In this document: positions 46,879 through 57,890 of the stretch, in pieces
Layout of the letters: the number at the start of each line of letters is the position of its first letter
Numbering within the stretch: the first letter of the stretch is position 1
From: Rhipidocladum racemiflorum
Lineage: Eukaryota > Streptophyta > Magnoliopsida > Poales > Poaceae
Direction of reading: 5' to 3'
DNA: 64,000 nucleotides
Assembly (NCBI GenBank): GCA_036346355.1
Contig: CM070579.1
Coordinates: 2,852,001 to 2,916,000 of the forward strand
Notes under the pieces: generated by a model
The model's input: the letters and a program-made list of their open reading frames with translations, nothing else
Told to the model about the DNA's origin: nothing
The model's database searches: none
Made by a program: the position numbers and the translations under genes

Positions 46879-49097
46879 TGTGACACCTCGGAGTGTCGTA
46901 TACTTAATTTTTGAGCATGATAAGGTTAAATACAGTATGAGATGTGGAAATAAGGTTAAAATCATAAGGATCGGGGGTTAATAACGTTTCCGGGCCGTTT
47001 CCGGGCCGTTTTCGGGGTTTTGGGCCTTCCCGGTGGAGTTTTGGGCCTTGGTGGGCTTTGGTGGGATGGATTAGGACTCCGTAACGGACTAGGATTGGGT
47101 TGAGGGCTGGTAAAAGGGGCTTCCCCCAGCCCCCTTGCGCCCCCACCCCCCATATTGCGCCCCCACCTCCCCTCTTGCGCCCCCTCTCCCCCTCCCCTAA
47201 GCCCTAGCCCTCCCCAAACCGTGCGCCCCCCCCCCTTCACCTCTCCACCTCCACACCACCTCCCCTCCACCCCTTGCTGCCCTAGGGTGGCCTCCCCACC
47301 CCTGCACCTTGTGGAGTCATCCCGTGGAGCGAGGAGCGAGGAGCAAGGAGCGAGGAGCGAGGAACGTGGAGCGAGGAGCGATTCGCGAGGAGATTGCGGA
47401 GATTGTTTGGAGTTTTGTGCATCGGGCAAAGGTATGATCTTGGGGATCCTTGGGGATGATCTAGGTACTGTTATTAGGGTGTTTATCAAGTTTTTAGATC
47501 AATTGGAGGCGCTGGTTTGAAGTAATTTGGGTTAGATCTAAACTTGTCCACGTTTCTGTTTTCGGGCAGATTGAGCAGTCGAACTAGGGTTCGAGTTTCC
47601 GTCGATTTAGAATCCGAATCAGACTGTACGGACTTCTAGGAAGTTGTAGATAATTTAATTATCTTTCCGTGGACGTAAAGCACGTTAATTTCCGATCAGC
47701 CGTTTGAAAATTATGGCTGTTTTACCGAGCGCTTAAAAATCTGTGACGTAACTGGAACAGATTGTGGTAATCTGTAGATTAAACAATTTTAGAGTCCGAA
47801 TCAGTCTTTCCCTATAACTAGAAAAAGTTGGGAAATTTCCTAAGCTTCGCGACGGTGTACTCGTTTATTCGATTTGGAGTCCCAGAACTCAAGTTATGCC
47901 TTTTGCAAGGCTGCTGTCCCGCCGACAGAACCTCTGTTTTTAGGTTTTGCGAGTAGTTGGCAATGTCGGGTTAGATGGGGCGTGTGTACTGTTTTGAGGT
48001 TATGATTGTGAGTGTGTGATGCCTATGTGCAGGTGGTGTGACCCCGGAGTTCCCTCTTCTTCCCGCCAATCCGTTGCACGTGGTTGAGGCAAGTGTGTTG
48101 TGATGGATAGCAAGTTGTAGGTTGCATGTTGAAATTAGATGGAATTGCCTACATGATATATGTCCACTTGCCATGTGTTAATGAATGATATGATATGATG
48201 AGCATGTTTAACATATTATGATGCCATGTGTTAATATGTGAATTAAATATGATAATTGGCATGGTTGCATGCATGTCATGAGATAGGGCGAGGGCGGTGA
48301 GAAAGTCTTAACTAGTCCGGCAAGGTCGGTGAGAAAGTTATGACTAATCCGGAACGCCATTGAGTAAGTCCTATGTCGTGATTCCATCCACGTGGTGTTT
48401 GGAAGCGAGTAGGCACCCTCCATCTTCGGGATGGAAGGGAGGAAAGGGTGCACACCGACGGGTGTGTACTTCCCATACCGGTATGAGGTTCCAGAGGGTC
48501 AGGAGCAATGCATTACATCGCATACAAATTGATGATGATATTGATAAGTATTCATGAATGAGATGTTATACCTGATGAAAGATGTTATTGACTTGTTGTT
48601 ATGCTTGTTTGTCCATTGCAGTATGCTTCCTGAGTTTTCGAACTCACCCTTGTGTTTTCTTGTTGTTTTAGGTACCATGAGAACGGCATGCGGGAAAGGG
48701 GAATAGTCACACGCTCACACGTTGCTTCACTTTAATGTTTCCCCAAGTCAATTCATTTAGTTTGATAATAAATTGCGTGTGATGATCTTTAAAATTAAGT
48801 CCTAGCTTGGTTAATGAGAGTTCTATTGTTTGTTTGACACTTGGAACCTTAAGAGCTTAATGTTAGTCTCTTATTGTCGTTAAGACTTTATTTATTGCTG
48901 TTTTAGATGTTTCTCTTATTGCCATATAATGCTATATTGTTGCTGTTCCTTAAATTCATGATAAAACAAAGGAGGTGCTGCCGAAATCTCGGTTTTTAGT
49001 CTATGCACCTTTGCTGGAATTTGATGTTAAATGTGGTATTTAGATGTTGTTTAGCTTATGTTTGGTAACATTCAGGCATAGTAAATGCCGGGGTGTT
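46879..49097 (+). repeat. Gypsy element 2, 5' LTR
   Basis: It starts TGTGACACCTCGG and ends GGGTGTT directly before CTGATTGG; the terminal ACA of the 3' LTR is missing. It shares several blocks with element 1 LTRs: TACGGACTTCTAGGAAGTTG, AGAGTCCGAATCAGTCTTT, GCAGGTGGTGTG and TTTTAGGTACCATGA. A purine-rich GAGCGAGGAGCGAGGAGC-type tandem lies at about 47336-47385. Confidence 0.9.
47336..47385 (+). repeat. Short tandem GGAGCGA(GGAGCAA) repeats
   Basis: About seven imperfect copies of a 7-base unit in the transcribed part of the 5' LTR; the same run is in the 3' LTR at about 54060-54115. Confidence 0.8.
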
Positions 49098-49102
49098 CTG
49101 AT

Positions 49103-49113
49103 TGGTATCGAGC
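49103..49113 (+). promoter_or_regulatory. Primer-binding site (initiator Met tRNA), one base short
   Basis: TGGTATCGAGC follows the 5' LTR by 5 bases. As in element 1, the CAGA of the usual TGGTATCAGAGC reads CGA. Confidence 0.8.
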
Positions 49114-49423
49114 GGGTCAGTAGGTCCTTGGAATGTGAATTTTTAGTGTCATGCTATAGGGTACAACTAAAATGTGATGTGGAATAACTTAGAAACATGG
49201 CTTAGGTTCTAACTAAAACCTTGTTATAGGATAGCAACGTTAAAACTTGTAAAAGTGGTATAACTAATATAAAATCTGACACACTTGGTTGCACAGTAGG
49301 ATGGGTTTTGGTTCATCATTGCATCGCGCTTGATTATGTGATAAGGAATATGCTTATAATGATGTTTGATCTATGATCTTGATTGTGTGCTTTCGTGTTT
49401 GGGTGGTTGTCTGTCTAAGCAGC

Positions 49424-50190
49424 CATGCCGAGGGTAGAAGCCGTGGACGCCGTGGCCGTGGAGGCCAGGGGCGAGGCTCCTGCAGAGTTGCGGAGTCTGT
49501 CTGTATAAATGATTTGGATTGTTCCTGTTGTGGTGATAAAAGTGGGGTTGTGGTGCCGAAGGGTTTCGGTCACCTCTTTTGGTTCATAGTAACGGTGAGG
49601 TTCGACGGTGTGGCCGGTTAGCGCCATCACCGAAGAACTATTAACCCTCAGAGGAGAAGAATGCTTATCCTTTCGCCCTTGATCGGGTAGTTGACTGGAG
49701 TCAAATAGAAGAGTTGATGGTGGTTCCCTTCGGATGTTCTCTGTCGTTCTGACGGTCGGTTTCGCTGTTTTTTGGCTTTAGTTGAGCTGAACCAAAAGAA
49801 AAGTGTTTTGTATTGGATTTTCGCGGATCGCTCGAGTGCGGTGGTGAGCACCGTGCTTGAGTGTGGTTGGACCGGAGTTGCAACCACTGCGGGCAAGCCC
49901 GCCATACGGACGAGTCTGCCGGATGAATCCCGGTAGCATCATCAAGTGAGACGGTGCCTTCTCCTCCCACTCCAGCCGGGCGTCTTCCAGAGGATCGGTG
50001 CACATGATGGCTGCCTCGTTTCTCACCGCCCTTTGCGTGGCGCCACCAGCCATCGGTGCCCGCCGCCTGCTTCCTCCTCGCTTGCCTCCTCCGCCCCAGC
50101 CTTGATGGGGCATCACCTGAGTCGGGCTCCTTCGTCCCGGCGCCACCAGGAGTGTACGCTTTGCCGACCGCCGAGTCACCGGGCATCCAG
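49424..50190 (+). pseudogene. Gag remnant of gypsy element 2
   Basis: At 49424-49500 an Arg/Gly-rich stretch (GRSRGRRGRGGQGRG in one frame) resembles the N-terminus of chromovirus Gag. No capsid sequence follows: about 49545-49790 is a non-coding module also found in element 1. After about 49950 the sequence becomes GC-rich and proline/serine-coding and ends near 50150-50190 with CTLC and a downstream GH-like pattern, possibly a broken CCHC zinc knuckle before protease. So the ends of gag are kept and the middle is lost or replaced. Confidence 0.5.
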
Positions 50191-53100
50191 AGGTGGTTTC
50201 GGTACTCTGCTCGTGGATTCCGTTGATGCCTTTGTTCTATTTGATTCGGAGCATCCTACTCTTTTGTGTCATCGGAGTTTGCTAGTAGAGCTAAGTTGGG
50301 AGTTCAGGATTTCTCGAGTCCGTGTTAGTCAGTTCTCCTGGGGTTTGATTGCTAGTTCTTTGGTTTGCCCTGGTTGCACCATTGCCATTGATGATGAGGT
50401 TTTCTTTGCCAATCTCATGGTGATCGATTGGCTCCTTTTGATGTCATTTTGGGCATGGGTGGCGGCATCGATGCCGTGCTAAGATCTGTTGTTTCGGAAG
50501 ACAGCTTTCCTTGCAGGCTGGCCCGGGGAAGAGTTGACCTTTCAGGGTGGTATACCCTCCGGCCTCGTCTTTGCTTTGACTAGTTTGTTTTCTCGGTCGG
50601 CGTTTGAGGCTATTGGGTTTCCTCATGACTTTGTCTGAGAAGCCATCTTCCTCGATTCCCATTGAGGAGATTTACGTAGTGAAGGAGTTCGTTGATGTGT
50701 TCCCTGACGAGTTGCCTGGTCTACCTCCTGTGAGGAATGTGGAGTATCGTATTGATCTTGCTCCGGGCACTCGACCTATTTCTATCTCTCCATACCGCTT
50801 GGCTCGACCTTTTCAAGACGAGTTGAAGAAACAGTTGGAGGATCTGTTGGCCAAAGGCTTCATTCGGCGTAGCGTATCGCCATGGGGAGCACCCGTCCTC
50901 TTCGTCTCGAAGAAGGATGGAAGTTGGCGTATGTGCATTGATTATCGTGCTCTTAACCAAGTGACAGTCAAAAACAAGTATCCTTTGCCTCGCATCGAGG
51001 ATCTGTTTGACCAACTGAAGGGAGCAAAGGTGTTCTCCAAAATTGATCTTGATCGGGTATAATCAGATCCGTGTGAGGGAGCAGGACATTGAGAAGACCG
51101 CTTTCTCCACTAGGTATGGGCATTATGAATTTAAAGTTATGTCTTTTGGACTAACTAATGCTCCTATTTGTCTTTATGGAGGCGATGAACAAGATGCTAC
51201 ACAAGTACCTTGATGAGTTTGTGGTAGTGTTCATCGATGACATTCTGATTTACTCTAAATCGGAAGAGGAGCATGAGCGACACTTGAGGCTTGTCGAGTA
51301 CCTGAGGGAGAATCAATTCTTTGCTAAGCTGAAAAAGTGCGAGTTCGGATTGAAGTGGGTTTTCTTGGCCACATCATCAATCCAGAGGGCATATCGGTAG
51401 ATCCTAGCAAAGTCTCAAAGAGTTTTGGATTGGAAGAGGCCTTCCAATGTCAAAGAGGTGCGTAGTTTCCTTGGGTTGGCTGGATACTATCGGCGTTTTG
51501 TGCAGGATTTCTCTATCATTGCCAAGCCACTTTCACAACCGACTCGAAGGGATGAAGTTCCAGTGGATCGCAGAGTGTGAGCACGGCTGCACTTTGAAGG
51601 AGAAGTTAGTGATCGCTCTGTTCTTACCCTTCCCGAGCCGGGGAAGCGCTTCACTGTTTATTCTGATGCTTCTCGGTTGGGACTTGGGTGTGTGCTCATG
51701 CAAAATGGCAAGGTGATTGCTTATGCTTCGAGGCAGCTGAAAAAGCATGAGCAGAACTATCCCACCCATGATCTTGAGCTAGCCGCCGTGGTGTTTGCAT
51801 TGAAGATATGGAGGCATTATTTGTACTGGCGAACCTTGTGATATTTTTATCGATCACAAGAGCCTCAAGTACATCTTTACTCGTAAAGATTTGAACTTGA
51901 GGCAGAGGAGATGGCTAGAATTGATAAAGGATTATGACCTCACTATCCGGTATCATCCGGGAAGGCAAATGTGGTGGCCGACGCTCGATCGCAAGACAAT
52001 GCCCCTGTTGTTGATTGTCTTGTTGCTGATTTTGAGCGTTTGGGAGTCTCCCATCGCTTATGGGGACCGTGCAAGCTGAAACTCAATTGATTCTTGAGTC
52101 GGATTCCCGAGCGTGCAGCGGGAGGCACAAAGAAGATGATCGCTTTGCTCCAGCAGGTGAGGAACGCCTGGAGGATGGCAAGTCGGGAGACTTTACCGTT
52201 GATGATGCGGGAGTTTTGAGGTTTCAGGGCCGTCTGCGGCGTGCCCAGAAATCTCAAGTGAAAGAAGACATTCGAGAGAAGCTCATCGCACCAGACACGG
52301 TCCATCCCGAGAGACCAAGATGTACAGGACTTGAAGAAGAATTTACGGTGGAAAAGGATGAGAGTGGATATTGCCAAGTTTGTGGCGTCTTGTGGGATTT
52401 GCCAGGAAGATCAAAGCCGAGCATAAAGCGTCCGCTGGCTGTTGCAGCCATTGGAGGTTCTGTGTGGCCATGGGATGACATCTCCATGGATTTCGTGGTT
52501 GGTCTACCTCGTTCTCCACGAGGGAAGGATCTTTGTTTGGGTTGTGGTGGACCGTCTCGGCAAGTCTGCGCATTTCATTCCCATCCGCACGACCAATTCA
52601 ATGAGCGAGTTGGCTCCCATCTATGTGCGGGAGATTGTGAGATTGCATGGTGTACCCAAGACCATTATCTCTGATCGGGATGCGAAGTTCGTCTCCAAGT
52701 TCTGGGAGAGTTTGCAGAGTGCCTTGGGTACGCAGCTTTGCCTTAGTACCGCTTTTCACCCTCAGACAGATGGGCGATCTGAGCGTACCATCCAAACTTT
52801 GGAGGACATGCTCAGGCCTGTGTGATGGCTTGGAAGGGTAGCTGGAAGACCATTTGCCCCTTGCAGAGTTTGCTTACAATAACGGCTACCATTCCAAAGA
52901 TCCGGCTGCTCCTTATGAGGTCTTGTATGGTCGGAAGTGCAGATCGCCACTTTGTTGGGATCTTGTGGGCGAGAGAGCTATTCTTGGACCGGATTGGGTT
53001 CAGCAGATCGTTGATCGCGTGTCGGAGGTTCGGCAAAACCTTCTCGCAAAGACAGAGCGCATGAAGAGCTATGCCGATGTGAGGCGGCGAGACTTGGAGT

Positions 53101-53532
53101 TTGAGGTGGGTGATAGCGTACTCTTGCGAGTATCTCCCACCAAGGGTGTGGTGCGTTTGGCACCAAAGGAAAGCTTCACCCAAGGTATGTTGGGCCTTTT
53201 CCTATCCTCGCCCGAGTTGGCAGGTTGGCCTATCGCCTAGAGCTACCGGAATCCATGCAAGGTGTGCATGATGTGTTCCATGTCTCGATGTTGAGGAAAT
53301 ACTTGCACGATCCGGAGTTGGTGGTTCCATTGGAACCATTAGTGCTTCAGCAGGACCTCACCAACGAGTCCCGTCTGTGGAAATTCTGGGGACGTCAGAG
53401 CGAGTGATGAAGAACAGGACGCTTAAGTTTGTCAAGGTCTTGTGGTCACATCAGACCGAGAGAGAAGCGACTTGGGAGCTGGAATCTCGCATGCGCGAGA
53501 GGTATCCCGAGCTGTTCGCCTCAGGTATGTGA
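50190..53532 (+). pseudogene. pol: Gypsy pol (PR-RT-RH-IN-chromodomain), multiply frameshifted
   Basis: Protease: LFDS at about 50240 followed by E instead of G in the active-site triad, then LIASSLVCPGC. RT: 50604-51062 holds VFPDELPGLPP, PYRLA, GAPVLFVSKKDGSWRMCIDY and FSKIDL, shifts at 51056, and continues with the catalytic FIDDILIYSK at 51230-51259, then LKKCEFG and SFLGLAGYYRRF. RNase H: 51660-51990 (SDASRLG-like, YASRQLKKHE, THDLELA). Integrase: D at 52489-52491 (SMDFVVGLP), D at 52673-52675 (IISDRDAKF), E at 52781-52783 (FHPQTDG-SER), the last pair 35 residues apart. The tail ends WELES-MRERYPELF before TGA 53530-53532. At least six frame changes make it inactive as read. Confidence 0.85.
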
Positions 53533-53603
53533 TGTGAAAATTCGACCTTTTGGTTTTGCTGGGTTTCTTGTTGGTGCGTTTAGATTCGAGGTCGAATCCT
53601 GTT

Positions 53604-53617
53604 GAAGGGGGGAAGAA
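53604..53617 (+). promoter_or_regulatory. Polypurine tract of gypsy element 2
   Basis: GAAGGGGGGAAGAA ends directly at the 3' LTR (TGTGACACC at 53618). Confidence 0.85.
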
Positions 53618-55831
53618 TGTGACACCTCGGAGTGTCGTATACTTAATTTTTGAGCATGATAAGGTTAAATACAGTATGAGATGTGGAAATAAGGTTAAAA
53701 TCATAAGGATCGGGGGTTAATAACGTTTCCGGGCCGTTTCCGGGCCGTTTTCGGGGTTTTGGGCCTTCCCGGTGGAGTTTTGGGCCTTGGTGGGCTTTGG
53801 TGGGATGGATTAGGACTCCGTAACGGACTAGGATTGGGTTGAGGGCTGGTAAAAGGGGCTTCCCCCAGCCCCCTTGCGCCCCCACCCCCCATATTGCGCC
53901 CCCACCTCCCCTCTTGCGCCCCCTCTCCCCCTCCCCTAAGCCCTAGCCCCCCCCAACCGGGCGCCCCCTTCACCTCTCCACCTCCACACCACCTCCCCTC
54001 CACCCCTTGCTGCCCTAGGGTGGCCTCCCCACCCCTGCACCTTGTGGAGTCATCCCGTGGAGCGAGGAGCGAGGAGCAAGGAGCGAGGAGCGAGGAACGT
54101 GGAGCGAGGAGCGATTCGCGAGGAGATTCGCGGAGATTGATTGGAGTTTTGTGCATCGGGCAAAGGTATGATCTTGGGGATCCTTGGGGATGATCTAGGT
54201 ACTGTTATTAGGGTGTTTATCAAGTTTTTAGATCAATTGGAGGCGCTGGTTTGAAGTAATTTGGGTTAGATCTAAACTTGTCCACGTTTCTGTTTTCGGG
54301 CAGATTGAGCAGTCGAACTAGGGTTCGAGTTTCCGTCGATTTAGAATCCGAATCAGACTGTACGGACTTCTAGGAAGTTGTAGATAATTTAATTATCTTT
54401 CCGTGGACGTAAAGCACGTTAATTTCCGATCAGCCGTTTGAAAATTATGGCTGTTTTACCGAGCGCTTAAAAATCTGTGACGTAACTGGAACAGATTGTG
54501 GTAATCTGTAGATTAAACAATTTTAGAGTCCGAATCAGTCTTTCCCTATAACTAGAAAAAGTTGGGAAATTTCCTAAGCTTCGCGACGGTGTACTCGTTT
54601 ATTCGATTTGGAGTCCCAGAACTCAAGTTATGCCTTTTGCAAGGCTGCTGTCCCGCCGACAGAACCTCTGTTTTTAGGTTTTGCGAGTAGTTGGCAATGT
54701 CGGGTTAGATGGGGCGTGTGTACTGTTTTGAGGTTATGATTGTGAGTGTGTGATGCCTATGTGCAGGTGGTGTGACCCCGGGAGTTCCCTCTTCTTCCCG
54801 CCAATCCGTTGCACGTGGTTGAGGCAAGTGTGTTGTGATGGATAGCAAGTTGTAGGTTGCATGTTGAAATTAGATGGAATTGCCTACATGATATATGTCC
54901 ACTTGCCATGTGTTAATGAATGATATGATATGATGAGCATGTTTAACATATTATGATGCCATGTGTTAATATGTGAATTAAATATGATAATTGGCATGGT
55001 TGCATGCATGTCATGAGATAGGGCGAGGCGGTGAGAAAGTCTTAACTAGTCCGGCAAGGTCGGTGAAAGTTATGACTAATCCGGAACGCATTGAGTAAGT
55101 CCTATGTCGTGATTCCATCCACGTGGTGTTTGGAAGCGAGTAGGCACCCTCCATCTTCGGGATGGAAGGGAGGAAAGGGTGCACACCGACGGGTGTGTAC
55201 TTCCCATACCGGTATGAGGTTCCAGAGGGTCAGGAGCAATGCATTACATCGCATACAAATTGATGATGATATTGATAAGTATTCATGAATGAGATGTTAT
55301 ACCTGATGAAAGATGTTATTGACTTGTTGTTATGCTTGTTTGTCCATTGCAGTATGCTTCACGAGTTTTCGAACTCACCCTTGTGTTTTCTTGTTGTTTT
55401 AGGTACCATGAGAACGGCATGCGGGAAAGGGGAATAGTCACACGCTCACACGTTGCTTCACTTTAATGTTTCCCCAAGTCAATTCATTTAGTTTGATAAT
55501 AAATTGCGTGTGATGATCTTTAAAATTAAGTCCTAGCTTGGTTAATGAGAGTTCTATTGTTTGTTTGACACTTGGAACCTTAAGAGCTTAATGTTAGTCT
55601 CTTATTGTCGTTAAGACTTTATTTATTGCTGTTTTAGATGTTTCTCTTATTGCCATATAATGCTATATTGTTGCTGTTCCTTAAATTCATGATAAAACAA
55701 AGGAGGTGCTGCCGAAATCTCGGTTTTTAGTCTATGCACCTTTGCTGGAATTTGATGTTAAATGTGGTATTTAGATGTTGTTTAGCTTATGTTTGGTAAC
55801 ATTCAGGCATAGTAAATGCCGGGGTGTTACA
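53618..55831 (+). repeat. Gypsy element 2, 3' LTR
   Basis: Nearly identical to 46879-49097. Differences include the C-run at about 53947-53965, GATTGATTGG against GATTGTTTGG at about 54137, and a shorter GAGGCGGTGAG at about 55025. It ends in full TGTTACA before CATCC. Confidence 0.9.
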
Positions 55832-56975
55832 CATCCCAAATATCTGCAATCGTGACCCCTTTCTCATTTATCAGAACATAAAGATCCCAAAACTGGATAG
55901 CTAGGCAGGAAGAACCAAACCAGATATCCTCCCAGAACCTAATCTTATTACCATTGCCTAGACTCCATTTATAACCAAATTTGATAGAGTTCACAGCCCA
56001 CATAACCCCTTTCCAAAAAATAGAATTATGATCAGGATCGCAACGAAAAATATTAGGATTATCCACTTTATACTTGGAGTTCACCAAACTTTTTCACTGT
56101 CTATTATCTTTAGAATAATACCTTTTGATCCAAGAAGCTAAAAGACATAAGTTAAGGTCCCTAAGATTAGGAATTCCCAAACCACCATAGTCTTTTTCCA
56201 TACAGATTAAATGCCAATTAGCTAAGTGGGGTTTGTTATGACCCTCATAGTCATTCCAAAGGCAATTAGCCATATGGGAATTAAAAGCTGTCCAAAGCCC
56301 ATTTAGGAAACTTGAAAAATGATAGAAGATACAGAGGAATACTAGCTAAACAAGACTTAATCAAAGTCAACCGATCACTCAACGAGAGGAGTTTGCCTCT
56401 CCAACCCGCAATTCTCTTCATGATTTTGTCAACTAGAGGTTGAAAATCTTCCCGTCGATCTTATCAGAGTGAAGCGGTATACCAAGGTATTTGATGGGGA
56501 AAGAACCTACTTTACAACATAGAATTTTCTCAATTTTGCCTACCTCATCTCTATCACAACCGATAGGAATTAATTCACTTTTATGGAAATTAATCCGCAT
56601 ACCCGACATTTATTCAAAGATAATAAGGAACCATTTAACACGCTACCGCTCTATGTTGCCATTGAATGCCAATCATCACCTGATTTCCAAACTAATAACA
56701 AGCGGCAATTTCTATTGCTACATTCACATTATCCTTAATATTTGTTCATCTTAAATGCAATAACTTAATAGTGCCTTGCTTGTTGTAACCAAATATTTTT
56801 CATACACCATCAATAGAACTTCTATTATTAGTATATGTCGCTCGACATTTTTATCTCGCTTAGATATTTACTGCAACGATATCTATAAGGTACAACCAGT
56901 TTAGATTTTGTAATTGAATATCTAAATAACCTAGATGCATTGAGGCATCTAATCAGGATCGTCTTAAAATATAAA
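55832..56975 (-). mobile_element. L1-type LINE copy L4, RT-side part (inverted unit)
   Basis: Continuation of the LINE interrupted by gypsy element 2, on the minus strand. It ends in the AT-rich spacer next to the LTR. CATCC at 55832-55836 is the second target duplication. Confidence 0.85.
55837..56609 (-). pseudogene. LINE RT C-terminal part, copy L4
   Basis: Minus-strand reading starts MSGMRINFHKSEL at 56609. It is shifted at about 56458, where CAGACGGG of other copies reads CGACGGG, so no long frame remains until FRCDPDHNSIFWKG at 55827-56087. All the RT-thumb motifs seen in L1 and L5 can be found in pieces. Confidence 0.75.
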
Positions 56976-56979
56976 GTTT

Positions 56980-57660
56980 TGTAACATCTCAAAATTGGGC
57001 CTAGCAGGAAATGTGCATTCCAAAATTTTGTTTGATTCAAAAACTTAAATTTATAAATTTAAGCTCTTTAATTTGGGTTTCAAAAGGAAATCAATTAGTA
57101 AAATAGTAAAAGGTAAAGAGTAAAATTAAAAGTAAAATGGTACCAAAACTTTTTACCAATGTAAATTTGACCCTTAATTTGTTGCCTTCTTCTTTGTTGT
57201 CAGGAGAAAAACCAACAAGTCTAGCTCCTCTATCATTTGCAGTGGGCTCGGCGACCCAGCTGCAGTCCCGGCCTTTGTTCCCTCTCTTTCTTCTCCTCTA
57301 TCGCTGCCCGGTGGGACCAACCCCACGCGCCCGGCCTCTCCTGGTCATCTCCTTCCTCCTCCTTTCCCCTCTTTCTCTCTCTCGTGCTCACCCGAGCACT
57401 GCAGCAAGCCGAGCTCGGTGGCTCATTGCTCCGCCTTTTCCTTGCAGTCCAAGCTGGCCAACCACCCGGTCGTGTCGCCCATGCCCTGCTGCGATGAGCC
57501 GGTCACATCCTGCCATCACCACCTTGCCGCTCATGACCAGCCACCAAGCCATTGTCCTTCTCTTTCCCCGGCCGAGCTAACATAACGCTGGCTATGGATT
57601 CACTCCTTGGCCTTCCTCTGTCTCCTTTGCTCTCCCAGATGGCGCCCCATTCTTCCCCAC
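56980..57660 (+). mobile_element. Solo LTR copy E, inverted, first 680 bp only
   Basis: Begins TGTAACATCTCAAAATTGGG, the LTR 5' end on the + strand, after AGTTT (one T of the usual GTTTT run is missing). It is cut at CCCCACTCC and joined to a LINE scrap. It is the reverse complement of about 58186-58851. Confidence 0.85.
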
Positions 57661-57890
57661 TCCAAGTATAAAGTGGATAATCCTAATATTTTTCGTTGCG
57701 ATCCTGATCATAATTCTATTTTTTGGAAAGGGGTTATGTGGGCTGTGAACTCTATCAAATTTGGTTATAAATGGAGTCTAGGCAATGGTAATAAGATTAG
57801 GTTCTGGGAGGATATCTGGTTTGGTTCTTCCTGCCTAGCTATCCAGTTTTGGGATCTTTATGTTCTGATAAATGAGAAAGGGGTCACGAT
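57661..57890 (+). mobile_element. 230 bp LINE scrap at the centre of the palindrome
   Basis: Matches 59755-59985 of the neighbouring LINE (SKYKVDNPNIFRCDPDH to NEKGVTI) but has neither the LINE start nor its A-tail. The left join shares ACTCC between LTR and LINE; the right join changes from GGTCACGAT to CCCAGTCGGAGC of the LTR. It is a copied filler, not a transposition. Confidence 0.9.

Larger units (their letters stand above)
46879..55831 (+). mobile_element. Gypsy element 2: Ty3/gypsy retrotransposon with decayed pol
   Basis: An 8953 bp element with LTRs of about 2.2 kb (TGTGACACC to TGTTACA) and the 5 bp duplication CATCC at 46874-46878 and 55832-55836, inside a LINE. Order: 5' LTR, primer site, gag remnants, protease, RT, RNase H, integrase and a chromodomain-like tail, polypurine tract, 3' LTR. 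PR-RT-RH-IN order and the YPELF tail suggest a chromovirus. Most of gag is missing and pol has several frameshifts, so it is not autonomous as read. The LTRs differ only at scattered positions in what I compared, so the insertion is young. Only this inverted unit carries it. Confidence 0.92.

Noticed and set aside
47155..47520. Overlapping ORFs on both strands of the C-rich part of element 2 LTRs (also 53701-54193)
   Set aside because: Low-complexity readings of an LTR leader, identical in both LTRs only because the LTRs are identical.
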